Below are positions 1-11,024 of a stretch of 64,000 nt of DNA, piece after piece. The stretch is from Agarophyton chilense. Its lineage: Eukaryota > Rhodophyta > Florideophyceae > Gracilariales > Gracilariaceae. The notes under the pieces were generated by a model. The model was not told the origin of the DNA. It saw only the letters and a program-made list of their open reading frames with translations, and did not search any database. Every line of letters begins with the position of its first letter. Position 1 is the stretch's first letter. The translations under genes were made by a program, and so were the position numbers. The stretch lies in contig JARGXX010000105.1 in NCBI GenBank assembly GCA_030374765.1, positions 1,240,001-1,304,000 of the forward strand, given 5' to 3'.

Positions 1-1440
1 ACCGTCTTTCGACTACGCCGGAAACTCTTAAACCGATACTACGGGCTGACAAGAGGTGTTTTGTTTAGCATGAAACGTTTTAATGGTGTTCCGTACTGCA
101 GTAAATGCGTCAAATATTTTTGTTATTTAAAGAGTTGCTCTTCAAGCAGTTGTTGCCTCAATGAACAAAAGATGGCAAATGTCTCTCTTTTTAATAAAAA
201 TGATTGGCTCGAAGCCATACAGAAGAGTTCACTTGGGAGTAAGAAATTTATTAAGGCCTTCTGAGCGAAAACGTGTAGACTTTAGAGCTTTAAAGAGATC
301 TTATACCTCTGAAATGAACGTTACACGCATTAAAATTCGAACGATACTACTGTGTGGTTTTACTTTACTCGAATCGCTGCTATCAGCGTTTAAACGGAGC
401 AAAGCTGCGATTAAGAATAAGACGACTATGAATATTGATACTAAAGCGCCATTATGGCTTTTGGCGCTAGCGATGGTATAGAAAGTGCAGATCTTACTGA
501 GACTTCTTACAAATTTGTTCTAGCATTTCTGAAATACTTTACACATTTAGTAGACCTAGACGCACATTTCTACACTTCAACCCACAACGGATCTTTTAAT
601 CTCCAGACTCGCCCGCCGCTTGAGCCGAGAACTAAGCCTAAGGCCACATATCCGAGAGCTATATAAAAACGCTTTTAAAATATCCAACGAATCCAACACT
701 CCTACAGACACCACATAACAACCACTTATAGCACCTTCAACTATTACATATTCAAAACCATGTAACATTTGAGATGCACGTTAAATCGAACGATCAAAAC
801 CTATTAAAGTCGATATACGGCATTCATAAGCCATTGTTGGTACTGCATTAGAAAAAGGGATATTATGAGAACAATACTTGAGTGAAAGAATGTAAATTGA
901 GACTAATTTTCTAACACTGTATTTCTGTACACTTGCACGGTGTGATCACCAAATATTTTATTCGTTAATTTTAAAATAACTATCTTGTGGCTTGGCTCCG
1001 GGTAAGGAAGGCAGAGACCAACTATCAACAAAACGTACCACCATCTTGGCTTTCGCTAGGAATACTAAATTCGATATATACTAATAAGCAACTATAGCCT
1101 TTGTGCTAATCTCATCGGAGCTATAACTCTTGTTCCGATTATATCCATTGCTATGAACAGTTCACCGCTTCTTTATTGTTTGTTTTGTGTGTTTTTGTTT
1201 TTGTTTTGTTGTTTGTTTGTGAGTACACAAGGAATGTAGATGAAATTTCGTGTGTCTTGCGTACTGCCATACATGAAAAATTATCTCATGTTTACACGTA
1301 TCATTCTTTACATCAGGCTTTCCTGATCATTCTTTTTAACATACTTTATTGAAAAACAGTCACCTTCAAGACGAAGCCCGCTTCTGGCGGTGTTTCCTGT
1401 GGATATTTATCCGCTATCAAGTACGCTACAGTTTCTAGTT
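1..1440. other. no recognisable gene
   Basis: Only short, low-complexity reading frames occur here on both strands. A T/G-rich simple stretch lies near 1170-1225. No protein family, tRNA or repeat shared with the rest of the window was recognised. The segment precedes a decayed Copia-type element and may include its worn 5' LTR, but no TG...CA boundary or TSD could be identified. Confidence 0.5.
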
Positions 1441-2640
1441 GAATACCAAAATCCACCATCATGGAATCCGACGAAGCACACAAATTTCTAAAGCTCAAAA
1501 ACAAAAACCATGCTATCTCATATCTAGCTCTTGAAAAGTACGCAACCACAATCAAAGTCCTTCCACACCTGCGAAGAAACCCCAAGATTCCCACAGAAGC
1601 TTCACAAATCATTCTATTCAATTCTAAACAGAATCGCATACTCTCTGCTGTTCTTCGCAGAGTCTCCATCGAAATCCGTGGTCTACTTCTAGTACCAGAA
1701 TTAGACACCACCCCCTAAAATCTAATCCAGAAGATCTTCCAGCACATCAACCACTCGAAAAAAGAGGATCACTAGTTTAAAAAAACTGAAGCCGAAAACA
1801 TTGAACGCAAAACCGACATTATTGACGATTTTCTTGCCGAACACAAGCAATTGATACTAGTCCATATACTATTCAACAAGCCCGATTCTATCAAGACCGT
1901 TACCAGAGTACTCAAATCTGTGAAAGCTCTTTACCACCCAACACACACACCAACAAAATCAACTTTAACACCGCATCGAATCACCGGGCACAACGGAGCA
2001 CCAACCAGATGCTACAAACCCCAAAAAAAGTACAATCGATCACCTTCATCGATACGAAGAACCCCATTTCATTTATTATTCTCCTACCAAAAAGCACTGG
2101 AAATACTCTGTAACCATACTGGTGCTCAGTATGGTGACCCAAATCAACCCTAATTCCGTACCAACGGGCGAAAAACTCATTTATCGCACAGAGGCACCGC
2201 ACTTCCCAATCCAAACGCATATCCCTACCTGCAGCTTCCACCGCCGCAGGAAGCCTACCAGTACATTTTCTTGCCCCCTGAACCACACAAAACCCCCGTC
2301 GAGGTCGACCCCGATCATGATACAGACCACAACGGTACGTTCGTACTGAAGAGAGGTACACACCCAATACACCTCTTGCATCTGACCTTCACAATATTTC
2401 CACTACAAATACAAGTACCAACCCACTCCGCTACACTGCAGCCGACCCGATGCACACACAATGGACCAATCAGCATTAAAACGAACAGGAATTACCTCTT
2501 CGCGACCCATGTAGTGAAAAATAGATACATAAACTCCCCGAAAATCAAATCGCAACAAGAGTTGCATATTTCTTCTAAACCGCTGCTTTCAGTCAATTAT
2601 GTAAAGAATTCTGTATTCGGAAAGCTCTTTGTCCATATGT
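1440..2640 (+). pseudogene. possible gag remnant of a Copia-type element
   Basis: A plus-strand frame starts at the ATG at 1461 and runs 85 codons. It continues after stops as lysine- and leucine-rich protein with a helical, gag-like look, then dissolves into short Pro/Thr-rich frames. The assignment rests mainly on position: the same strand carries a clear Copia integrase at 4690-5210, and a Tc1 element (2676-3944) separates the two. No zinc knuckle is visible. It could equally be unrelated noncoding sequence, so confidence is low. Confidence 0.25.
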
Positions 2641-2675
2641 AGGGACTTCTCACTCAACTAAATCCCACAAAAATA

Positions 2676-3944
2676 CAGTCGCGGTCAGCGCGTGTCTCTA
2701 TGAAAAGCGCGCCAAAAAGAACCACGAAATTCAAACGCGCACAAACAGTGTTTTAAATCTCACAACCTAGGCACTGATCGTTTTTAACATATGCTTTTAC
2801 AGTGTGATCTATTATCACAGAAAATCATCCCCAAGAGGTGCTTTGGTTTCAAAAATCACTCGTAACGATGACCCTTAAACCTTTGTCACAGTTTGAAAAG
2901 AGACAAGTAGTGGCTCTACGCCACAAAATGATTCCTATTAGAGACATCAAAACTAACCTCAATGAAGCTCTTTCGACAGTTTCTCGATTTCTGAAGCGCC
3001 ATAATAACAACAAAGCGAACAATAACCCCCCGACATGCCCTCAAAATTAGTGAAATAAGCAAACGCTTGTTAATTCGACTCGCATCTCCAGTAGAATTTA
3101 GTGCGTATGACCTCAAATTGAAACTCATTTTACCCGTCGGTGTATACCGCATCCAACAAATATCAAGGGCGGAGCCGCATCTTCAATATCGGAAGTTTTT
3201 GAAGTCTCCGAAAACTAATTCTGGACATAAAGAAAAACGCCATCGATGGGCGAGACGTAATATCAGCAAGGGTGGCAACCATTGGGTTAAAGTGGTGTTT
3301 TCTGACGAGAAGAAGTTCAACCTGGATGGGCCAGACGGATTGGCATATTATTGGCAAGATTTTGGCAAGGAACCTCGTCGTTTTTTTACTCGTCAAAATG
3401 GGGGTGGATCTGTCATGGCATGGGGAGCCATTTCATTTTATGGTCTGTCAAAGCTAATCTCTATTAGTGGCAAACAAAATGTCGTGATGTATTGCAACAC
3501 TTTGGTACAGGAGTTGTTGCAGTTTGTGGCTGAGACATTTGAAGAATCGTCTCCATACATTTTTGAACAGGACAATGCATCAATTCACACCGCAAACGTG
3601 ACGCGTGAATGGCTAGTATAGAAGCGTATTGCTGTTCTACCATGGCCAGAAAAATCTACTGATCTAAATATAATAGAAAATTTTTGGGGGGGAATGGCTC
3701 ATAAATTGTACGCGGGACATAAACAGTTCTATTCAGTTGAAAAGCTGAAGGCCACTATGATAGAGGTTTGGGAGAACTTGGACACTAATTACCTCTTTAG
3801 GTTATATAACAGCATTAAAAGACGTCTCCTAGCTGTCATTAACACAAAAGAAGACGCCACAAGATATTAAAAGGGGTCGCGGTGACCTCATAAAAAGCTT
3901 GTGCGCGTTTAATTATCGCGGTCTGGATTGCTAGTGCTGCACTG
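2676..3944 (+). mobile_element. Tc1/mariner DNA transposon (copy 1), inactive
   Basis: The element starts with CAGTC after a TA dinucleotide (2674-2675) and ends with CACTG at 3940-3944, the usual CAGT...ACTG termini of Tc1 elements. The right-hand TA is altered. Inner inverted repeats match well: AAATTCAAACGCGCACAAAC at 2728-2747 against the reverse complement of 3897-3919. A degraded DD34E transposase gene lies between them. The element sits inside a Copia-type remnant (gag-like sequence to the left, integrase to the right). Exact ends are approximate because the outer repeats are worn. Confidence 0.75.
2868..3870 (+). pseudogene. Tc1-family transposase, DD34E, frameshifted and with a stop
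   Basis: The ATG at 2868 opens an N-terminal helix-turn-helix region (SQFEKRQVVALRHKM, then a second helix with STVSRFLKR) that ends in a stop near 3048. The DDE half continues in another frame from about 3057. The first catalytic Asp is in [16 protein letters not shown], the second in QDNASIHTA. The Glu in STDLNIIENFWG lies 34 residues after the second Asp, which defines DD34E. A TAG at 3619 interrupts the frame between the second Asp and the Glu. At about 330 codons it has the usual length. It would cut and paste DNA at TA sites but is dead here. It resembles copy 2 at 55920-57370, sharing the [15 protein letters not shown] block. Confidence 0.88.
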
Positions 3945-4689
3945 TTTTATGCATAGAGGAGAGAGCGTCTCGTGTTTGATGATTGATGGCTGCGCTGTAA
4001 GCCGGGGACAGGTGAGCAGCTCAGCCAAAGGCCTCTTTATATTCATAGCGTTTGGCAAAAGAAACATGCCTTAAAACGAACGGTTGTTGCAATTTGATTT
4101 TCGGGGAGTGTACAGCAAAACCTTCTCTCCGTAAACGACCTTTCTAAATTATACGAACTGGTGGAATTCATACCCCAGCGGGGCTCCGTGATCAACACAG
4201 AAAAACACTCCAACGTCATGGTAGCCACAGCACCATCGAAAAACAACCAAAACATACTTAGAGAACCATCCTAGGCCACGTATCGGCACACACAGCCTGC
4301 GACATACCTCGTAAACAGCGTCAACGTAAGAAATCTGTCAAACCCAACATAACGAAGCCCCCTGTTCATATGAACTCATTTATCGTCGAAACACCATCCG
4401 CCAACACCGCTCCACCGATCATGCAAAGAAATACGGAGACAATCAGCACAAACTTTTGCACAAACTTCGAAATACAATCGAGGCCTTTCCTCGCGCAAAC
4501 ATACAACCAGCCACACATTGCTGGAATATCAAACTCAACCACGCACATCCTGTAAAACTAGCACTCAGGGCTATTATCTCCCATGCCGCAGAGACCACAG
4601 ACTAACACCAAACTCACTTGAAGCGCATGTGATCACGTAAAATCGCACCACTCGCCCCATAAACGCAAACGACACACTTATCCACCCGC

Positions 4690-5210
4690 CCCATACGTGA
4701 GCTCGGACGTATGTTTACATATCAAGCCCACATCGACCCACGGAACCAATCATATGCTGCCAATAATATGCACTACGAACAAATTTGCATTCGCCCAATT
4801 CCTTAAAGAAAGAAACCAATCCCCACTCACATCGACAAAACAATCCACAATATTCTTCACTACATGGAACACCCACTCAACGACTTTTGCTGTGGCAACG
4901 CGAAGGAATATAATTCAAACAAAACGGAAAAACTATATATCAAGCACAACGTACAGCTCCACCTCCGCACACCACACAAATCTCAAGAGAACGGTATAGC
5001 AGAACGTATAAACCGTACCATTATGAAGTTCGTAAGAGCACTGCTTCAGATTGCAGAACTACATGATACATATTGGGAGGATGCAGCCCGCGACATGACA
5101 TACAAATAAAACCTATTACACGACGAAGCCATTAACACTTTACCCTACCAACTCTGGTACAGACAACCGCCCAATCTAAAACACATCTACACTTTTGGAT
5201 AACCCGCGGC
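4690..5210 (+). pseudogene. Copia-type integrase remnant
   Basis: From 4697 one frame reads SSDVCLHIKPTSTHGTNHML and on through FAQFLKER, matching the start of the Copia integrase core (first catalytic Asp, then the stretch normally ending in a lysine-rich LKEK). After a frame change it continues with LRTPHKSQENGIAERINRT, whose Glu is the last catalytic residue of the DDE core. Further on come WEDAA and, past a stop, PYQLWYRQPPNLKHIYTFG, the conserved end of the Copia integrase block. Several stops and at least one frameshift are present. The RT half is missing because the H element starts at 5442. Sequence at 4040-4690 has only weak frames and probably belongs to the same polyprotein. Confidence 0.8.
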
Positions 5211-5441
5211 CATCCCCGTATACTCCCCTTAAATTTAATTAGAATCCAGAGCAGACCCAGCCAGGCACATGTATGCCAAATCACTCACCCATGTAATGTG
5301 ACTAAATATTCGAAGCAACACGCATCAAGATTTACACGCGTAAGACTGCCACCCAAACCACAGAACCACTGACCCTACTACATCGACTACCACAGCCTTC
5401 AAAGCTTGAGCCAACCACGGACAAAACCCTCTCCAAGATAC

Positions 5442-5887
5442 TGTAGCGTAATGACGGGTGGGTCAGCGTACGGATCTCGACCGGTGATAGCGTGGTAGAG
5501 CGGGTCCTAAGGTTTGAATCTTTGACGGCGGCACTCCCAGAGTACTTGGTGTAATGGGCTGGAGTTTACTGCGTAGTCCTACAGGCCGGAGCTACTGAAA
5601 TGATCGCTTGAAGACCAAAGGGTGGAACTAATATACCAAAAAGGGTTATTAAGTATCCTAACGGTGCCTACCGTACTCTAAGGGAGAAGCGTCAATCGCG
5701 CCAAGTAAATAGTACTGGCGAGGCAATGAGAACTCCCTGGAACTGTAATGTTAATCTATTACACTAATTAAAATAGATTAGTAATCTACATGAGTCCATC
5801 TGAGGTCGACCCTTCCACGTGTCATCTGCAAGATCCTTCAGGGCCCGGCGGCTTTCAGGGCTCAACCGCTATCATCGCTCCTTCACA
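5442..5887 (-). repeat. 3' LTR of Gypsy H (446 bp)
   Basis: Read on the minus strand it starts TGTGAAGGAG and ends GCTACA, and a purine tract precedes it at 5888-5903. It matches the two LTRs of H2 (36479-36924 and 48388-49084). On the plus strand it contains a tRNA-like block: TAGCGTGGTAGAGCG near 5488 (A-box-like) and GGTTTGAATCT at 5511-5521 (B-box-like). Confidence 0.85.
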
Positions 5888-5903
5888 TATATCCCTCCTT
5901 AGG
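5888..5903 (-). other. polypurine tract of H
   Basis: The minus strand reads CCTAAGGAGGGATATA directly before the LTR start. The same motif, CTWAGGAGGG, precedes the 3' LTR of H2, and a close variant precedes those of E2 and E1. It is the expected plus-strand DNA primer in reverse transcription. Confidence 0.75.
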
Positions 5904-6144
5904 ATTCGGCCGTCACGGTGAAATCCAGATGGCCTCTTGATTGACCCAGGGGACGCGAGCACTTCGTTGCTCCCGGTACCATTGGGCGCGAAGGGACATC
6001 GCGTCATCATCACCTGCGGGGATGCGGGGATGCGGGGATGCGTGAGCTGACCATTGGCGCCGAAGGGCAATTAATTTGCCTAAGGACGGAAACTCCCACG
6101 CGCCGTGAGCGCTGGCCATAGGTGCATCGCCGGCGCGGTTTTGA

Positions 6145-7963
6145 CATATGTATCTCGACGACAGAAGTTTTGCCAAGATACCCGATTTCCGGAGGGGCAG
6201 CAAGAACGCGCGCAGCGTCTCGTGGTACATCCGATGGTTGAATTGTTTTGTGGATCCGCGTTTGGCGACGCGATGTCGCACCCTCGTCCAAGCGGACATG
6301 CCTTAGGTCCGCTGCGAGAAGGAAGCCGAATACCAGTTCAGAGTGAACAAACTCCTCTCGGACCTATACACGGGTTTCATCTCGCCTCATGTGCGCTTTC
6401 CTTCGGCTGGTCAAAACCTCTTCGCGCTTATGTGCTTCCGACCACCGTACGACCGCTTGTTCTGGATGTCCAACCGGGTCTATTGGAATGATATGCACGA
6501 GCCCGATGGTCGTTTACGTTAATCCCTGGGGTTCTTGTTTTGTTGGCACCAGGTGGAGTTCCACGACATGAGCGCAGACAAACGTCTTCCGTTATATCTT
6601 TCGCTTCCCCACGAGGATGAGAACCAATGGGCCATGTTTTGGCGTGTCTCGCCGCTCCTTATCGTTCCCACGCCGTCCATGGTGGCGTACCACTCGTCCC
6701 AACTCATGGGCGGTGACAGTGAGCGAAGGTCGTGGCTGTCCAGGCAGGTACTCTTCGTTGACTTCGGCCTGATATCCCTTATGGCCTTCCTGGATACCGC
6801 GAAATACGGAATCCGTGGTAATGTCTGTTCGGAGAATTGGAGGGTGTGGTACGATGAGAACATACCCGGTCCTCGAGGTCGCCTAGTCCCGCTCCCGGAC
6901 ATCATGATCCGTTTCCTAAGGAACCTGGGCATCCAAAATATCGTCCGTGGGACTCAGGTAGACGTCGAGGATACCAAGGCTCTTTTTGGATCATGTCCTA
7001 CAGGTGGAGTGGGGCACGACTCCCGGGTTCCTTTGATATGACTAGGATACCGAATCATTCAGGCCGATTCCGCTGCATCCTCAGGGTCGGGACGACGCTC
7101 GTGCCTATCTCGCCAAGCCTTTGAGGAATCAACCATCGGACATTCCGAGGCGTCATTTGCCCGACTATTTTCCAAAGTGCATTGGTTCCGATCCTCTGTG
7201 CTTCGAGCCTGATGTGGAAGCCACGCCGTTGGTTCCTGCTGGTATGTCCGACGGAGAATCCTTCGGTGACTATCCCTTCGTTCATCCTACCCGTGGAGGG
7301 CGTTCATCCTCCGGTCGAGTCCGCTGTGATGTTGCCACCCCTTCCCCTCCTCAAACTCCTCAGGGCGCTGCTCCTCAGGATGATCTCTCGTATGAGCCGC
7401 CCGTCGCCTAAGTGAATATTCCTCCTGGAGAGGTTACTGTCGAAACCGAAAGTCCTAGAGGCGATGCACTTTCTCAAACGTCCACCGGGGGCGTCAACAT
7501 CGCTCCGTCCTCTCCGTTGGTGCACTTTCCTGCTTCGGTCACGGCTGCAGCCGCGGATCTCCGTCATGTCTGCCGTACCGTTGGTATTACGGCCTCGATG
7601 GAAATTGGGACAGTTCTGAGGGAAGCTTGCTCCTGGACGCGTCGCTCGGCGCGCTACGCCGCGGTTGTCGAACAGGATCAGGACCTGAAGACCGCCATGG
7701 TCAATATCTTGTAGTAGAATGCGCAGGCGATGTCCCAAACGGTCACTGCCGGCTTGGATGCCCGATATATTCTCAATTTGAGTGACCGGGAGGTTTCCGA
7801 TGATGACAATAGTTCCTCAGCAGAATCTCCTCCGAAGAAACGTGCTTGGCTGGCTGGGGCCGGTTCTGGTGGTCCAGTTCGCTCCTCGGGTGACTCTAGT
7901 CTCGGTTTTGCTCCTGAAGGTCCCAATGAGGACAACGGAGCTACTCCTATGCCACCCAGGTGA
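6145..7963 (+). pseudogene. antisense extra gene of Gypsy H (aORF), degenerate
   Basis: This frame lies opposite to pol, between the chromodomain and the 3' LTR. The part at 6145-7041 is in one frame with a few stops. It contains FRPPYDRLFWMSNRVYWND and, further on, a LMAFLDTAKYG...ENWRVWYDENIPG block. That block aligns by position with the E2 antisense protein (AAHLLWDAHDHFRVWYIPPM). After a frameshift near 7050 it runs 7121-7963 as a Pro/Ser-rich tail. The tail holds VGITASMEIGTVLREACSW, an acidic SDREVSDDDNSSSAESPPKK stretch and a short GAGSGG segment, with stops at 7409 and 7712. No known family is recognised. The relation to E1 and E2 is clear only in the core, so it is a diverged homologue. 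Confidence 0.65.
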
Positions 7964-8145
7964 GTCCTGTTGGTGTTCGGAGCGCTTCCGCGAACCTTGA
8001 GGTCATGCCAAGGGCTGTTAGGTCTCTGTTAGTTACTCGAATAAGTTAAACAAAGTAGTGCTTGTTCTTTCCCAAGGTCTTTCTTGTATCTCAAATGTGC
8101 CTGCCCTGGGACGGCATTCAATCTTGAGAGCGTCTCGAGTCTCCC

Positions 8146-8595
8146 TCAGGTGTCTCCGAAGGACTGAACTTGATACCTGATGCGGGAGCTACGAAGAACC
8201 GTCGTGTTCCGGCGAACCGTCGTGTTCCGGCGAACCGTCGTGTTCCGGCGAACCGTCGTGACGGGAGGCGGTTTGGGAGGCGTTTGGGGACTATACGGAC
8301 CAATGTTTGCCCCCTCCTGACGGCCGCGCTCCGAGTGGCTGATCTTGCGCCAATAACGGGCCATAAAAATAGTCGGAATGGTTTGAGGCTCTTGCCAAGT
8401 ATCTTCCTCAGGTGTGTAGCCGAACCAACGGACGCGATAGCGCATAGTTCCATCCTCCCCCCGACCGGCGGAAATGGTGCGCTCAATCACATATTTCGGT
8501 TCATGTTCATCCTCCAGAAGGAAAGTGTGGTCCAGAAGGGCGAATCCATCAGAGTCGGTTGGGAGCGATGGGTCATAGTAGTTGGCATCAACCAT
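8146..8595 (-). pseudogene. chromodomain end of H pol
   Basis: The frame reads from PSLPTDSDGFALLDHTFL into a chromodomain: PKYVIERTISAGRGEDG, then MRYRVRWFGYTPEEDTWQEP. The aromatic residues Y, W and W that bind methylated histone tails are all present. Chromodomains at the integrase C-terminus steer chromoviruses to heterochromatin. The tail carries an 18-bp direct repeat (three full units at about 8200-8262) that adds VRRNTT repeats to the protein. The matching H2 chromodomain is at 46665-46860. The stretch upstream in the reading direction (8596-8727) is poorly conserved linker. Confidence 0.8.
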
Positions 8596-8727
8596 CGTGT
8601 CCGTGGGGTTAGTCGAGTCCTCGGGAACTGCCTGAGAGGGTCTGGAGACTTGAGCGTCGACCTGACGTCGTGGTGCTTTCGTTGGGCCAGGGGGCTGGGA
8701 CTTTGGTGGTCCGGAGAAACTGGGAGC

Positions 8728-9891
8728 TCATGTCACGCGGTCAATATACACGTTGTCCTGTAGGCCGTCATTTAGAAACTTCATGGTTTGTTCATTGGCC
8801 TTAAGGACTTTGTATGGTCCCGTAAAGCGGGATAAGAGCTTTTGTGTAGTGTCTTCAAGTTCTTCACTGTTCTTCGGTGGCCGGTCCAGGTAAACCAGGT
8901 CTCCTTTCCCAAAGGTCGGTGTGTTCCAAACGGCTTTGTCGAAATTGATCTTGTAGCGCCGTTGGGCTTTGGTTAGTACAGTTCTTGCCGATTGGAGAAT
9001 GGGGTCAATGCGTCGGCGCGAGAAGCGCTTCGCCTGGGTAGGAGTCATCCCTTCGGTGATTTCCTGGGGTATGATAGAATCCTGAAGGTCAACAGCTATC
9101 GGGGGTGGCGATCTCGTTAGCGTTCAGTCGAAAGTCGTTGTCTCTGTGGAAGCGTGCACCTGCGTGTTGTAGGCATTAACCAGTCGCCCAACGTAGTCGT
9201 CTTAGTCCACCTAGTGCTCCGAAACGTAGTGCGCCAATTGGTCCACAATGGTACGGATGAAGCGTTCGGCTTGACCATTGGCTCGCGGGTGGTACGCCGT
9301 GGTGGTCACATGTTTGATACCTAAGGTAGCACAGACATGCGAGAAGAATTTGGATACCAACTAACTGCCGTTACCCGTAAGGAGGTAGAGTGTAATGCCA
9401 TATGGATATACGGAGTGGGGTAAGAAGGCCGTGGCGACATCCGTGGCTGTTTTTTTTCCTAGGGGTAGGGCTCGGGTAAGTTTGGTAAACCTATCGGTTA
9501 TAACGAAAACAAACCGTTTCCCATGGGCCGACTTAGGCAAAGGCCCAAGTATATCCATTGCAACAAATTCCATCGGACCTGCGGCGGGGAAGAGCTTTAA
9601 TTTGGCCTTATGGTTGGCGCGAGACCCTCGGATCTGTGCGCACAATGCACAATTCCGTGCGGTTTGCCATAGGTCCTGCGCCATAAGTGTCCAGTAGAAG
9701 AACTTCCTTAGGGTCTGGTACATTCGTCGGCCTCCAGGGTGACCAGCCAAGCGGGGAAATTGGGCGAGGTGTTGGAATGGCGCCCTTAGCGATGTTGGTA
9801 TTACCTGTTGGAGTGCGCCATTCAGCGGTGAGTGGCCACAAAGTAGTCCAAATCGGTCAAAGTCTAACAGGCATCCTGGAATTCCTTTCAA
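8728..9891 (-). pseudogene. integrase of Gypsy H
   Basis: On the minus strand from 9891: HLAQFPRLAGHPGGRRMYQT starts the HHCC zinc domain, which is completed by CALCAQIRGSRA. The core follows with FVAMDILGPLPK (first Asp) and LTGNGS, where the second Asp (LTDNGS in H2) has become Gly. The frame then stops at 9361. The C-terminal GPY/F-type module is readable at 9048-8728 (GKGDLVYLDRPP, then RFTGPYKVLK). Stops and the lost Asp make it inactive. It continues from the RNase H part at 21302-21770; E1 was inserted between the two. Confidence 0.85.
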
Positions 9892-10142
9892 TTGGGCTGT
9901 TTCCTTGCAGCACTCATCTGTAACCTGCGCCTGTAGGAGTTCCTCAATAGTTATAGGGAGGAGCTCTTTCTCCTCTGGGGTTATCGCATTAACCTAGGGT
10001 GGTGCAGAATTGGGCGGTAATTTCTCCCCGGCCAATAGGTATACTTCGTTCTCTTTTACCTCAAGATCCTCTGATTGCACCTTACCCGTAAGGTCATGAG
10101 GTCCATCATCTGTAAAGGGGGTGAGCATTAGGTCGTCCAATG
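9892..10142 (-). pseudogene. RNase H-integrase linker of Gypsy H
   Basis: The minus strand reads LDDLMLTPFTDDGPHDLTGK and VQSEDLEVKENEVYLLAGEK. This matches the linker after RNase H in H2 at about 44460-44620. The right-hand edge at 10138-10142 is CAATG, the target duplication of E1, whose second copy is at 21302-21306. Peptide that continues past 10142 belongs to the E1 LTR and not to H. Confidence 0.8.
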
Positions 10143-10809
10143 TGTAGTATTCTACTATGTCGGGGAATCCGATAGAATGATTTTTCTCGAAGTCGCGGTT
10201 GGAACTCATAAGTGAGTGATGTCATCAAACTTGTTATATGAAACGGCACACCGCGTAGGATGCCAGGAGGCAGGTTACATTAGTAGAACACGTGGTATCA
10301 CGAGTGGACTGGCTTGCAACGGCACATGTAGTGGCGATCCACGTGGCAGGTTTTACTACCCTTTGTAGCTAGACGTCCATTAGGGACCATACCCATACTG
10401 TGGTTTGGCTAAGTGGCTGACCACTGGGTATTATTTATATATTTATTTGGGCACTCACCCTGGTACACAGTATAAAGTGCACCAGAGGTGAGCGACGACT
10501 CCAAGTAAAGGAGACAACATGGGCATCATGACTATTCTGTTCCTCGCTTAGGATTCCTTAACCGGAGATCCGGAAGAGCTATAATAGATAGTCAGCCCCC
10601 AACCACTTCACGAGCCGTCTCGTACCTACGTTCCCTCAGCGTTTTACAGTTGCACTGTTCACCCTCGCTGGCGAGTAGTGGCCTTACAACCAACTTCCAG
10701 CTCGCTGGTGTTGTAGCTCTACCACCTCTTTTACTTGGCCGCAAGCGACCCATCGGCAGTCCGAACGCTGTTGCAGGTGTCTTCTCTCTCCGTTAGAGCG
10801 GATACCACA
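10143..10809 (+). repeat. 5' LTR of E1 (667 bp)
   Basis: It begins TGTAGTATTCTACTATGTCG and ends GGATACCACA. The partner is 20635-21301, of identical length. A T/A-rich block (TTATTTATATATTTATTTGG) and a TATAAAG further on look like core promoter signals. A solo copy of the same LTR family lies at 45993-46659. Confidence 0.93.
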
Positions 10810-10814
10810 AGTGT

Positions 10815-10829
10815 TCTCCCGACTTAGAA
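10815..10829 (+). other. primer-binding-site-like motif of E1
   Basis: TCTCCCGACTTAGAA lies five bases after the 5' LTR. The same motif occurs after the 5' LTR of E2 (minus strand, 32611-32625) and, with one change, of H2 (36931-36945). It does not begin with TGG, so priming from the very 3' end (CCA) of a tRNA is not obvious. Confidence 0.6.
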
Positions 10830-11024
10830 GCACTGTGGTCAGCTGCACTGAACAATTCGTTCCTGGAACGTGGAATCGATATCGATACTTGGAAGAAGTG
10901 GAATCACTACAGTTATTGATTATCAAACCACCTCCGGCAATTGCGGAATTCATCGTGGTTGAACACGTGGTCGAGAAGTCGAAGACACCATTGGGTTCGC
11001 ACCTGGACTCAGGTTTGGTCTAGG

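Noticed and set aside
61-768. Short frames at the left edge
   Set aside because: Low complexity, no motif and no conservation with other parts of the window.
5440-5900. Free-standing tRNA-derived SINE
   Set aside because: The tRNA-like block lies inside a unit with TG...CA ends, a purine tract before it and 5-bp duplications, so it is an LTR; three copies agree.
10000-10209. Peptide beginning MSSNRDFEKNHSIGFPDIVEYY fused to H pol
   Set aside because: The start lies in the E1 LTR; the same peptide recurs at 20423-20701 and 46590-46650 because of LTR copies. Not a gene.
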